Positions 22,937 to 30,510 of a stretch of DNA of 31,357 nucleotides are shown here, piece by piece. Below the pieces are notes generated by a model. The model made no database searches and was not told the origin of the DNA. It worked only from the letters and a program-made list of their open reading frames with translations. The stretch is from an uncultured Porphyromonadaceae bacterium. Its GTDB lineage: Bacteria > Bacteroidota > Bacteroidia > Bacteroidales > Muribaculaceae. The stretch lies in assembly GCA_900550645.1 (NCBI GenBank), contig URTA01000030.1, positions 1 to 31,357 on the forward strand. The letters run 5' to 3'. How positions within the stretch are numbered: position 1 is the stretch's first letter; every line of letters begins with the position of its first letter. The position numbers were made by a program, and so were the translations under genes.

Positions 22937-24184
22937 ATGAATTGCCCCCTGTACATATCACGACGGCTGTCACTGTCGTCTTCAGGCCACAAAAGCACCC
23001 CGGCTGTCAAGGTGGCAGTCGCGGCTGTAGCCATATCAATCGCCGTGATGCTCGCCTCTATAGCGATAGTGCTCGGTTTCAAGAACGAGATTACCGCCAA
23101 GATAACCGGATTCAACTCACACATAACCCTATACTCACTTGCACAATCAGAAGCTGACGCCGATGCCAACATCGTGCAGCTCACCCCTGCCCTGCGCCAC
23201 ATTCTCGACGATGCTGACTACATCACATCGTATTCGCTCGAAGTCTCGATGCCTGTAATATTAAAGACCGAAAATGACTTCAAAGGGGTATACCTGCGGG
23301 GGCTCGGCGAGGGTACAGACCTGGATTTCCTGCGAGGCTCGCTCGTGGACGGCAAAATGCCCAGCTTCGGAGGGCAACAACGCTCTGACAGCGTAATAGT
23401 CTCGCAAATGGCGGCCGACCAGCTCGGGCTGAAAGTGGGCGGCTCGATAGACACATATTTCATAACTGACGATGTGCGTGTGAGGAAACTTGCCATTGCC
23501 GGGATTTTCAATACCCATTTCGAGAATTATGACGACGCGCTGATGTTCGGCGACATCCGGCTGCTGCAAGGCATCGCCGGTCTGAGCCGCACCGAGGGCA
23601 CGTCTATAAAGGTCATGACCAATGACTTCAAACGCCTGGACGAGAACACCGTAGACCTGCACTCGCGCCTGGCTCGCGCAATGGCTGCCGGCAAGGTGGA
23701 CAAGGCATACATGACCGAGAACGCACACGTCCAAGGGGCAAACTATTTCCAATGGCTCAACCTGCTCGACACCAATGTTATAGTGGTACTGATACTCATG
23801 GTCGCAGTGGCGTGCATCACGCTGATTTCGGGCATGCTGATTATAATCATCGACAAGACACGGTTTATCGGCATAGTCCGCTCGCTCGGCATGTCAAACC
23901 GCTCTCTCAGCCGCGTGTTCATATATCTGTCTGTAAGGGTCGCGCTTTGGGGACTGCTGATTGGCAATGCGCTGATGATAACACTGCTCGTGATACAGGA
24001 CAAGACGCACTTCATACCGCTCGACGCAGACTCATATTATTTCGACTTTGTGCCGGTATCGCTCGACTGGTGGTCATTCGCGTTGCTCAACATAGCGACT
24101 GTTGCAGTCATATTTCTGACCTTGCTCCTCCCCTCGCGTTTCGTGTCGCGAATATCGCCGGCTCGTGCCATGCGCTACGAGTGA
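22937..24184 (+). CDS. LolC/E-like ABC transporter permease (FtsX family)
   Basis: A 415-residue membrane protein with the MacB-type topology. There is one N-terminal helix (about residues 24-48, AVAAVAISIAVMLASIAIVL), a large periplasmic domain (about 50-270), then three C-terminal helices (about 275-305, 325-350 and 375-400) ending in SRISPARAMRYE, a characteristic end of the family. Such permeases pair with an ATPase to move lipoproteins or other substrates out of the membrane (LolCDE) or to transmit force. No ATPase gene adjoins it here, so the partner must be elsewhere, as is common for Lol-type permeases in Bacteroidota. Confidence 0.85.
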   Translation: MNCPLYISRRLSLSSSGHKSTPAVKVAVAAVAISIAVMLASIAIVLGFKNEITAKITGFNSHITLYSLAQSEADADANIVQLTPALRHILDDADYITSYSLEVSMPVILKTENDFKGVYLRGLGEGTDLDFLRGSLVDGKMPSFGGQQRSDSVIVSQMAADQLGLKVGGSIDTYFITDDVRVRKLAIAGIFNTHFENYDDALMFGDIRLLQGIAGLSRTEGTSIKVMTNDFKRLDENTVDLHSRLARAMAAGKVDKAYMTENAHVQGANYFQWLNLLDTNVIVVLILMVAVACITLISGMLIIIIDKTRFIGIVRSLGMSNRSLSRVFIYLSVRVALWGLLIGNALMITLLVIQDKTHFIPLDADSYYFDFVPVSLDWWSFALLNIATVAVIFLTLLLPSRFVSRISPARAMRYE

Positions 24185-24229
24185 CAGCTTTTTCCGCCGC
24201 CGAATATTCGGCATATCGGAATAAATTCA

Positions 24230-24237
24230 TATATTTG
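24230..24237 (+). promoter_or_regulatory. Promoter box for the ROK kinase gene
   Basis: TATATTTG at 24230-24237 fits TAnnTTTG. The -33 region has only a partial TTC at the proper spacing. The leader to ATG 24303 is about 60 bases. Confidence 0.5.
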
Positions 24238-24302
24238 CAACCTGAATTGATTGCAAGGCAATTAATCTGCAAAAGAAACACTTGACTGAAAGGAAAAACA
24301 TT

Positions 24303-25325
24303 ATGAGCAAACCGTATGTACTGGGTATTGACATAGGCGGCACCAACACCGTCTTCGGCATAGTGGATGCCCGAGGCCATGTCGTGGCAAGCGACTCCAT
24401 CAAGACTTTCAAACACCCGAAATTTGACGAATACATAGCCGACCTGCATGACGGCATCGAGCGTCTGCTCGCGGCAAACGACGCGCAAGACAAAATACAG
24501 GGCATCGGCGTAGGCGCGCCCAACGCCAACTACTATACCGGCGAGATACAGTCGCCGCCCAACCTGCCATGGGGCACGGTTCCGTTTGCGGATACCCTCA
24601 GCCACGCCTTCTCGGGCATACCGGTGGCAATCACCAATGACGCCAATGCTGCCGCGCTCGGCGAAATGACCTACGGCGCAGCTCGCGGCATGAAGGATTT
24701 CATCATGATTACGCTCGGCACAGGCGTAGGCTCGGGCATAGTAATCAACGGACAGCTTGTCTACGGCTCGACCGGATTTGCCGGCGAGTTGGGACATGTC
24801 ATCATGAAACGCCGCAACGGACGTGTATGCGGCTGCGGACGCACCGGATGCCTCGAGGCATACTGCTCGGCAACGGGTGTGGCACGCACAGCCCGCGAGT
24901 TCCTGGAAATACGCACAGAGCCGTCGCTGTTGCGCGGCATGGACATCGAGAGCATCACCTCAAAAGACGTGTATGACGCGGCTGTCGCCGGCGACAAGAT
25001 TGCCAAGGACATATTTGAATACACCGGCACTATACTGGGCGAGGCATTCGCAGATATGGTTTCATTCTCCTCGCCGCAAGCTTTCATCCTTTTCGGCGGA
25101 CTCGCCAAGAGCGGAGACTTCCTGCTCAAACCGGTCAAAGCCGCCATGGATGCCAATATGTTCCCGGTATTCCGGGGCACTGTCAAGATACTTCTGTCGG
25201 AACTGAAGGAGAGCGACGCGGCAGTACTCGGAGCGTCGGCACTCGGTTGGGAAGCTAAATACCGCGCCAATGCAGCGGCGCCTATTCCGGCAAATGCTAC
25301 CGAGGCAACTGCTGAACAGCAATAA
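24303..25325 (+). CDS. ROK-family sugar kinase (probable glucokinase)
   Basis: A 340-residue cytoplasmic kinase. ATG 24303 (MSKPYVLGIDIGGTNTVFG) is preferred because the ATP-binding DIGGTN motif should begin close to the start; the frame opens 7 codons earlier. Catalytic and sugar-binding segments are in order: NDANAAALGE (catalytic Asp), ITLGTGVGSGIVINGQL, GELGHV, and the ROK zinc motif CGCGRTGCLEAY. The C-terminal GGLAKSGDFLLKPV strand-loop closes the fold. Length and motifs fit glucokinase or a related N-acetylhexosamine kinase; substrate specificity cannot be read with confidence. A terminator follows at 25353. Confidence 0.9.
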   Translation: MSKPYVLGIDIGGTNTVFGIVDARGHVVASDSIKTFKHPKFDEYIADLHDGIERLLAANDAQDKIQGIGVGAPNANYYTGEIQSPPNLPWGTVPFADTLSHAFSGIPVAITNDANAAALGEMTYGAARGMKDFIMITLGTGVGSGIVINGQLVYGSTGFAGELGHVIMKRRNGRVCGCGRTGCLEAYCSATGVARTAREFLEIRTEPSLLRGMDIESITSKDVYDAAVAGDKIAKDIFEYTGTILGEAFADMVSFSSPQAFILFGGLAKSGDFLLKPVKAAMDANMFPVFRGTVKILLSELKESDAAVLGASALGWEAKYRANAAAPIPANATEATAEQQ

Positions 25326-25352
25326 GAAGCTCTTCAAAATCAACATAATGTA

Positions 25353-25384
25353 AATCCTCGCGGCATCATATCGTCGCGGGGATT
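25353..25384 (+). terminator. Terminator of the ROK kinase gene
   Basis: AATCCTCGCG (25353-25362) pairs with CGCGGGGATT (25375-25384) with one G-T wobble, followed by TTAG. It lies 27 bases after the stop of the kinase gene. Confidence 0.8.
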
Positions 25385-25403
25385 TTAGCACCCACTGGGA
25401 TAT

Positions 25404-25442
25404 AAAAAACAAAGGGAGATAACCACCACGGTCGCTCCCTTT
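25404..25442 (-). terminator. Rho-independent terminator of the candidate sRNA
   Basis: AAAGGGAG (25411-25418) and CTCCCTTT (25435-25442) form an 8-bp stem. On the minus strand it is followed by GTTTTTTATA (plus-strand A-run 25404-25409), so it works for leftward transcription. Confidence 0.8.
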
Positions 25443-25493
25443 ATGAGTTTCTACAGGTAAAAAATCTTAAGGTAAAAAAGATTGTTTAAGGTT
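25404..25493 (-). ncRNA. Candidate small RNA, about 90 nt, minus strand
   Basis: On the minus strand a perfect promoter (TTG-N19-TACCTTTG, 25527 to 25498) is followed by about 90 bases that end in a strong terminator (AAAGGGAG/CTCCCTTT stem, then GTTTTTT). The transcript contains two copies of TTTTTTACCT spaced 15 bases apart (plus-strand 25455-25464 and 25470-25479) and has no plausible protein frame. It lies between the converging ROK kinase and alcohol dehydrogenase genes, where neither gene needs a promoter. Its U-rich double repeat could serve as a target-pairing or protein-binding region. I do not recognise an Rfam family from memory. Confidence 0.6.
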
Positions 25494-25497
25494 GCTG

Positions 25498-25527
25498 CAA
25501 AGGTAGAGGTTTTGCTCCTACCAGCAA
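25498..25527 (-). promoter_or_regulatory. Consensus promoter of the candidate sRNA
   Basis: On the minus strand TTG (plus-strand CAA 25525-25527) and TACCTTTG (plus-strand CAAAGGTA 25498-25505) are exactly 19 bases apart, a full consensus match. It lies about 100 bases beyond the stop of the alcohol dehydrogenase gene. Confidence 0.75.
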
Positions 25528-25624
25528 AATTTTCGGGTATAAAAATACGCAAATGTGTTGTAAAACATAAGTTTGACACGTTTGCGCTCATTCTTTTTGC
25601 TCCTTCAGGAGTATTTGCTCCTGA

Positions 25625-26791
25625 TTACAGGCACATACGGTATATCTTTTCGATATCCTCCTTGCGAAGGTCTACAAAGCCGTGGATGCAGTCGCCTCCG
25701 CATGCCTTCTCTGCCATTACGGCAAACTTGCTGTCGTCTATGCCCAGCTCGCTTAGGTTGTCCTTAAGCCCGAGAGTGCCATAAAGGAACTTCTCCATGC
25801 AAGCGATGCCATCTTCAGCAGCCTTGCGGTCACACTCTTCTTTTACGCCGAACACATTGCGGGCGAAACGAGCGAGGCGAGGCATTGTTGTCTCGTTCAT
25901 GCAGTAACGCATCCAACGCGGAGTGAGTATAGCGAGGCCGAGACCGTGGGTTATGTCATAGAAGGCTGACAGCTCATGCTCCATCGGGTGGCAGCTCCAA
26001 GCCTTGACCTTGCCGCCGTTGATGAAACCATTGATTGCCCAGGAGGAAGTCCACATCAGGTTAGCGCGAGCCTCGTAGTCGTCCGGCTTTTCAAGTGCCA
26101 CAGGGGCGAACTGTATCAGGGTGCGCATCAATGCCTCCATAATCTGGTCGAGCATCTCAAGGTCTTTGTTCATGTTGAAATATACCTCGCAGATATGCGA
26201 GAATATGTCTGCTGTGCCGCAAGCTGTCTGGTAACGGCTCACAGTGTATGTCACCGTCGGGTCAAGGAATGACACTTTCGGGAAGAGGAGAGGGCTGAGC
26301 CGCCCTATCTTGTCATTCGTCTCGGGGTTGCTAATCACGCCGCCGCTGTCCATTTCCGAGCCGGTAGCCGCAAGTGTCAGTATTGTGATGATAGGCAACG
26401 CCTTGTTGACGGGAGCTTTCTTCTCGTTGAAGAAATCCCAAGCGTCATGGTCTACGCACGCCGAAGCTGCAATCCATTTGGTGCAGTCGATGGTTGAGCC
26501 GCCGCCGACAGCCAAAAGCACGTCGATGTTATGCTCCTTGCAGATGCGTGCGCCCTCGCGGACTGACGACACGCGGGGATTCGGGTCGATACCGCCGAGT
26601 TCATATACCTCCGCGCCGCATTTCTTGAGCTCCGCCATCACACGGTCATACAGGCCGGTTCTCTTGATGCTGCCGCCTCCGTACGTCATCAGTACGCGCT
26701 TGCCGTAGACGGAAATCTCCGCTCCGAGGTTGTGCAGCTGGTTTTCGCCGAAGTAGACTTTTGTGGGAATGTTATATACGAAACTGTTCAT
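25625..26791 (-). CDS. Iron-containing alcohol dehydrogenase (YqhD/BDH type)
   Basis: A 388-residue group III alcohol dehydrogenase that reduces aldehydes or oxidises alcohols with NAD(P). It opens with MNSFVYNIPTKVYFGENQL, typical of the butanol-dehydrogenase subgroup. The nucleotide-binding GGGSTIDCTKWIAAS and the metal-site segments TACGTADIFSHICEVYF and SCHPMEHELSAFYDITHGLG are all present, so the enzyme should be active. The length is standard. ATG 26791 lies 21 bases after the stop of the DUF6048 gene, making it the last gene of the minus-strand operon. An Fe-dependent dehydrogenase behind two envelope proteins is an unexpected partner and may only share transcription. Confidence 0.93.
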   Translation of the reverse strand: MNSFVYNIPTKVYFGENQLHNLGAEISVYGKRVLMTYGGGSIKRTGLYDRVMAELKKCGAEVYELGGIDPNPRVSSVREGARICKEHNIDVLLAVGGGSTIDCTKWIAASACVDHDAWDFFNEKKAPVNKALPIITILTLAATGSEMDSGGVISNPETNDKIGRLSPLLFPKVSFLDPTVTYTVSRYQTACGTADIFSHICEVYFNMNKDLEMLDQIMEALMRTLIQFAPVALEKPDDYEARANLMWTSSWAINGFINGGKVKAWSCHPMEHELSAFYDITHGLGLAILTPRWMRYCMNETTMPRLARFARNVFGVKEECDRKAAEDGIACMEKFLYGTLGLKDNLSELGIDDSKFAVMAEKACGGDCIHGFVDLRKEDIEKIYRMCL

Positions 26792-26812
26792 GTTTGAATA
26801 TTTGAATTGTTT

Positions 26813-27658
26813 CTATGGTTTCTCTTTCGCACCCTCGCCGGTACGCTGTTTTGCCAGCGGCAGGGTGTATATAATGGAAAACGTTGCGGAGAGACGATTG
26901 TTCGCGCCATAGCCAGGTATCAGCCACGGCGTGGAGTTGCTGCCGTCGCCTCGGTGGAACATGAAATGATAGCGGGCTGTCCACCCCAGCGAGAGGCGGC
27001 GGTATATCTTGACCTTGATGCCGGCAAGCACTTCCCCGTAAAACGCAGATGCACGCTGCCCTTTGAGGTCAAAAGTGTTGGTCTGTCCCCAATAGTCTGT
27101 GCCGACGGATATGCCGTAAATGTCGTACTTGAACGACGAGTAGCCAGCTCGCACACCGAGAAACGCCTGATAGTCCGGGTTGCTCTTGTACAGGAAATTG
27201 TAGTTCGCACCAAGCTTGACATAGACTGAAGGCTTTGCCTTGTACCGGTAGTTGCCGTCATCGGGATTGTTCTCACCGAAGCCGATACCTGCTTCCACCG
27301 TCGGGAACAGCCAGTTATGTATCGACAGGTCAGCCCACACGTCCACATTGGCATACCGCTGGCCGAAAGCCTTCATTGCCAAGTCGAAAAAGTTGAAGCC
27401 GACGCTCACGCCGTTCAGTGCCGGATACACCGGCCGCGACTTGACGGCTTGCACCGTGTCGAGTTCAGAGAGGAAAAGGACAGGGTCTTTCAACGGGTTG
27501 CCGTGCTTGTCGTAATAGTGCAGCACCGGCTGCTGCGGCTTCTTGTCGTCAGTCTCGACAGGAGTGATTTTGCGCTCCTGCGCCGCCATGGCCGCTGCTT
27601 GCAACAGCAACATGAGCATTACGGTTAACCTTGTAAATAATCGCATGACGGCTATCAT
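26813..27658 (-). CDS. DUF6048-like outer-membrane protein
   Basis: A 281-residue exported protein. The N-terminus is a signal peptide (LFTRLTVMLMLLLQAAAMA, cleavage near residue 26); ATG 27658 overlaps the stop of the upstream gene (ATGA), and ATG 27646 is an alternative. A proline- and charge-rich stretch (30-85) precedes amphipathic strands with aromatic girdle residues (VSVGFNFFDLAM, VDVWADLSIHNW, SVYVKLGANYNF, AFLGVRAGYSSF, FYGEVLAGIKVKI, LSLGWTARYHFMF, LSATFSIIYTLPL), consistent with a beta-barrel. The match to the Bacteroidota family DUF6048 rests on its pairing with a DUF6452-like lipoprotein gene and on these segments. Function unknown; probably an envelope assembly or transport factor. 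Confidence 0.7.
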   Translation of the reverse strand: MIAVMRLFTRLTVMLMLLLQAAAMAAQERKITPVETDDKKPQQPVLHYYDKHGNPLKDPVLFLSELDTVQAVKSRPVYPALNGVSVGFNFFDLAMKAFGQRYANVDVWADLSIHNWLFPTVEAGIGFGENNPDDGNYRYKAKPSVYVKLGANYNFLYKSNPDYQAFLGVRAGYSSFKYDIYGISVGTDYWGQTNTFDLKGQRASAFYGEVLAGIKVKIYRRLSLGWTARYHFMFHRGDGSNSTPWLIPGYGANNRLSATFSIIYTLPLAKQRTGEGAKEKP

Positions 27659-28188
27659 TGTTGTGCATCCTCCTCCGTGCTACTTACGCGGAAATAGATG
27701 CGGATATTCTGTTCGTTTGCATTAGAAATCACCATTCCGGGACACCTGACCGAATCGATCAGGTTCTTCGTATGCTCGATTTTGTCAATGTGGTAGTCGT
27801 AGACCACACCGCAAGCAGCGGAAATGAAGTCCGGGACAGCCTCATAGCGGAACGTGATGCGGTCTGTCAGGCCGCGCAACCGCTTCTGGTTATACTGTAT
27901 CACAAACGTGCTTTCGCCGCCGTCAATGCGGAACGGCAGGTAGACAGAAGCAACGCCCTCGCCGTTGTCTATTAACAACGAATCATTCGGCGCACCCTCG
28001 CCATAGACTGTTATCGAGTCTACTGAAATCGCCCTCGGCGAGAGTTCAGAGGAGAAGAACCCCGCGTAAGGCAAGGAGTTCTTGTTGCCCTCACACTCGT
28101 CCGTAACACACGACGTGACAGCCGCCGGCAACATTGCCGCCGCAGCCAACACGATTGTGCGCATGAGGGCAACCTGTCTACAATTCAT
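27655..28188 (-). CDS. DUF6452-like lipoprotein
   Basis: A 177-residue exported lipoprotein. The hydrophobic segment TIVLAAAAMLPAAVTSC ends in a lipobox-like VTSC, giving an N-terminal lipidated Cys near residue 27, followed by VTDECEG. The rest is beta-rich and ends in a Glu/Asp/Gln tail. ATG 28188 overlaps the last 11 bases of the glycosyltransferase gene; ATG 28164 would give a shorter signal peptide. Its stop overlaps the start of the DUF6048-like gene. I assign DUF6452 from the order, the Cys pair and the known pairing of the two families in Bacteroidota; the function is not known. Confidence 0.7.
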   Translation of the reverse strand: MNCRQVALMRTIVLAAAAMLPAAVTSCVTDECEGNKNSLPYAGFFSSELSPRAISVDSITVYGEGAPNDSLLIDNGEGVASVYLPFRIDGGESTFVIQYNQKRLRGLTDRITFRYEAVPDFISAACGVVYDYHIDKIEHTKNLIDSVRCPGMVISNANEQNIRIYFRVSSTEEDAQQ

Positions 28189-29128
28189 TTGCTATCAGAT
28201 AATTGTTCCGTTCTGCAGAATTGCGCGTTATCAGCTCGCCGACAAAGCCGGTGAGGAAGAACTGAAGCCCCATGACCATGCACGCCAGCGACAGGTAGAA
28301 GTATACGGAGTTGGTCGCGTAGAAGTGGTAAGTGTCAGAGCAGACGCTCACCGTCTTCAGTATCAGCACCACTAGTATCGCTATCACGCCTATGATGAAC
28401 ATCAACGAGCCGAGCAGACCGAACAGGTGCATCGGCTTGATGCCGAAACGACTCTGAAACCACAGCGTGCCGAGGTCGAGATAGCCGTTGACGAAACGGT
28501 CGAGACCGAACTTGGTCTTGCCGTACTTGCGGGCCTGGTGATGCACCACCTTCTCCCCTATTTTAGTATAACCGGCGTTTTTGGCCAGATACGGTATGTA
28601 GCGGTGCATATCGCCGTACACCTCAATATGCTTGACCACTTCGCGGCGGTACGCTTTCAGCCCGCAGTTGAAGTCATGCAGGTTCTTTATGCCGCTCACC
28701 TTGCGTGCCGTTGCGTTGAACAGCTTGGTCGGGATAGTCTTGGAAAGCGGGTCATACCGCTTCTTCTTCCACCCGGACACGAGGTCGTAGCCCTCGACAG
28801 TAATCATGCGGAACAGTTCCGGAATCTCGTCGGGGCTGTCCTGCAAGTCGGCGTCCATGGTAATGACCACATCGCCCTGCGCACGTCCGAAACCGACGTT
28901 CAGAGCCGGCGACTTGCCGTAGTTGCGCGAGAACGACACGCCGTGTATCGCAGGGTTGGACTCGCGGAGCTGCTTGATTATCTCCCACGAGGAGTCTGTA
29001 GACCCGTCGTCGATAAACCATATCTCATAGCTGAAGCCGTTTTCAGCCATGACGCGCTCTATCCACGCCGTCAGCTCGGGCAGGGATTCGGCCTCATTGT
29101 ACAGGGGGACTACTATTGATATATCCAT
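28178..29128 (-). CDS. GT2 glycosyltransferase, polyprenyl-phosphate type (GtrB/DPM1-like)
   Basis: A 316-residue membrane glycosyltransferase. The GT-A fold begins at MDISIVVPLYNEAESLPEL. It carries the acidic DDGSTDSSW loop, the metal-binding DADLQDSPDEI motif, and the GLKAYRREV segment with the QXXRW-like site replaced by a Tyr/His-rich PYLAKNAGY stretch. Two C-terminal helices (about 230-255 and 265-290) fit enzymes that transfer a sugar to undecaprenyl or dolichyl phosphate on the cytoplasmic face. The lipid-linked sugar is then used to modify envelope glycans. It lies 94 bases after bioB and overlaps the DUF6452 gene, so it leads a four-gene operon. Confidence 0.92.
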   Translation of the reverse strand: MDISIVVPLYNEAESLPELTAWIERVMAENGFSYEIWFIDDGSTDSSWEIIKQLRESNPAIHGVSFSRNYGKSPALNVGFGRAQGDVVITMDADLQDSPDEIPELFRMITVEGYDLVSGWKKKRYDPLSKTIPTKLFNATARKVSGIKNLHDFNCGLKAYRREVVKHIEVYGDMHRYIPYLAKNAGYTKIGEKVVHHQARKYGKTKFGLDRFVNGYLDLGTLWFQSRFGIKPMHLFGLLGSLMFIIGVIAILVVLILKTVSVCSDTYHFYATNSVYFYLSLACMVMGLQFFLTGFVGELITRNSAERNNYLIANEL

Positions 29129-29222
29129 CCTTGTTGTATTAGTCGTTATAATGTCGCTGCGCGGCTTGAAAGCATCTGGGTGCAGCGCGTTGTATCATAT
29201 AATTATGGCTCAAAAGCCCTAG

Positions 29223-30194
29223 TCAAAACTCCATTTTTGCCTCGTCAAACAGCTTGCGGTCGTCGGCTATGGTATTGCTGACCGTAGTGAGCATATCGCC
29301 CATCAACACGCCGTTCATGCCGCCTGTCATGATGCGAAGCATCGACTCGTGGCTCAGCCGCATGCGTCCTCCGGCAAAGCGGATTGACTTGCGCGGAAGT
29401 ATGAAGCGGAACACCGCCACTGTGCGGATTACGTCTTCCTCCGAAATAAGCGGCTGGTCAGCGAGCGGAGTTCCCGGTATCGGGTTGAGTATGTTGATCG
29501 GCACGGAATCAACGTCGAGCTGCGCAAGTTCAAAAGCGAAATCTATGCGGTCGTTCATGTCCTCTCCCATGCCGATGATGCCCCCGGAGCATACCGCCAT
29601 GCCGCACTCGCGAGCTGCGCGTATGGTGTTGAGTTTGTCCTCGGGCGTGTGCGTGCTGCACAGGCGGCGGAACACCTTGGACGATGTCTCCATGTTGCAG
29701 TGGTAGCGTTTTATGCCGGCATCGGCGAGCATCTGCATACGCTCCTTGTCGAGCAGCCCCATTGAAGCGCAAAGATACAGTGATGTCTCATCGGCAAGGC
29801 GGCGTATCATGCGGCAGAACTCCTTCATGTCCTCCTTTGAGACGCTGCGGCCGCTCGTCACGAGGGAGAAGCGGCGTATTCCCTCGCGCTCGTTGGCGCG
29901 GGCTGCCTTCATCATCTCCTCCTCGGCTATCATCGGGTACTGGTCGCAACCGGTGGAATAATGGCGCGACTGGGCGCACCACTTGCAGTCCTCGCCGCAC
30001 AGCCCGCTGCGAGCATTCACTATGGAGCAAGAATCTACCAAGTCCCCCACGAACTCGCGCTTGATGCGCTCAGCAGCATCGCACAGCGCATCGAGATCGG
30101 GATATGCAGCCAGATATTCTGCTTCCTCGCGAGTGATGGTGTCGCCGACCAGGACTTTTGATTCCAAATCTTTCAAAGTCATCGTTTTCTTCAT
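29223..30194 (-). CDS. bioB: Biotin synthase
   Basis: A 323-residue radical-SAM enzyme that inserts sulfur into dethiobiotin. The CxxxCxxC cluster motif is seen in GLCGEDCKWCAQS (around residues 60-72), followed by the BioB segments SLVTSGRSVS, YHCNMETS, GGIIGMGED, INILNPIPGTPLAD and the strongly conserved FAGGRM, where the Arg contacts the auxiliary cluster. Length is typical. The start is set at ATG 30194 (MKKTMTLKDLES); the ATG at 30209 lies inside the promoter box and cannot be used. No other bio genes are in the window. The upstream region carries a conspicuous TGTTGTATTT repeat array that may regulate it or the divergent LRR gene. Confidence 0.95.
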   Translation of the reverse strand: MKKTMTLKDLESKVLVGDTITREEAEYLAAYPDLDALCDAAERIKREFVGDLVDSCSIVNARSGLCGEDCKWCAQSRHYSTGCDQYPMIAEEEMMKAARANEREGIRRFSLVTSGRSVSKEDMKEFCRMIRRLADETSLYLCASMGLLDKERMQMLADAGIKRYHCNMETSSKVFRRLCSTHTPEDKLNTIRAARECGMAVCSGGIIGMGEDMNDRIDFAFELAQLDVDSVPINILNPIPGTPLADQPLISEEDVIRTVAVFRFILPRKSIRFAGGRMRLSHESMLRIMTGGMNGVLMGDMLTTVSNTIADDRKLFDEAKMEF

Positions 30195-30206
30195 TTCTTG
30201 GTTGTA

Positions 30207-30236
30207 CAAAGTTACAAATAATCAGCCGAACACCAA
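30207..30236 (-). promoter_or_regulatory. Consensus promoter for bioB
   Basis: On the minus strand TTG (plus-strand CAA 30234-30236) and TAACTTTG (plus-strand CAAAGTTA 30207-30214) are exactly 19 bases apart. The leader to ATG 30194 is only about 10 bases, which decides the bioB start. Confidence 0.8.
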
Positions 30237-30296
30237 AATATACAGCTTCGCCCGCAGCCCACGCCGTGCCGACACAGCTCTTGCACATTCCATATA

Positions 30297-30310
30297 CGGC
30301 TTGCAAGCCG
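30297..30310. other. 14-bp perfect palindrome
   Basis: CGGCTTGCAAGCCG reads the same on both strands. It lies 61 bases upstream of the bioB -33 box and could be an operator half-site pair. No protein is known from sequence. Confidence 0.4.
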
Positions 30311-30372
30311 CCTCATTGAGACACAGCCAACATAGCGGAAACACACCGAGACATCGCCTGTACGCTGTTTTT

Positions 30373-30442
30373 CCTGTTGTATTTTCTCGTTTCGTGTTGT
30401 ATTTCTGCGTTTTGCGAAAAATACAACAGCAAATACAACAGG
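30373..30442. promoter_or_regulatory. Array of inverted TGTTGTATTT repeats upstream of the secreted LRR gene
   Basis: TGTTGTATTT occurs at 30375-30384 and 30395-30404, spaced 20 bases apart. Its complement AAATACAACA occurs at 30419-30428 and 30431-30440, so CCTGTTGTATTT at one edge mirrors AAATACAACAGG at the other. The array ends 19 bases before the promoter box at 30461, a classic operator position. Confidence 0.65.
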
Positions 30443-30460
30443 AATAGCGCGTCGCATGGC

Positions 30461-30468
30461 TACTTTTG
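30461..30468 (+). promoter_or_regulatory. Promoter box for the secreted LRR gene
   Basis: TACTTTTG at 30461-30468 fits TAnnTTTG and gives a leader of about 38 bases before ATG 30511. No TTG is found at the standard distance, where the repeat array ends, so the promoter may depend on an activator. Confidence 0.55.
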
Positions 30469-30510
30469 CAAATAAATTTGAATAACGACTAACCCTCAAA
30501 AATCTATTTT

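Noticed and set aside
30195..30209. Upstream ATG of bioB at 30209
   Set aside because: It overlaps the TAACTTTG box, so it would not be in the transcript; ATG 30194 is used.
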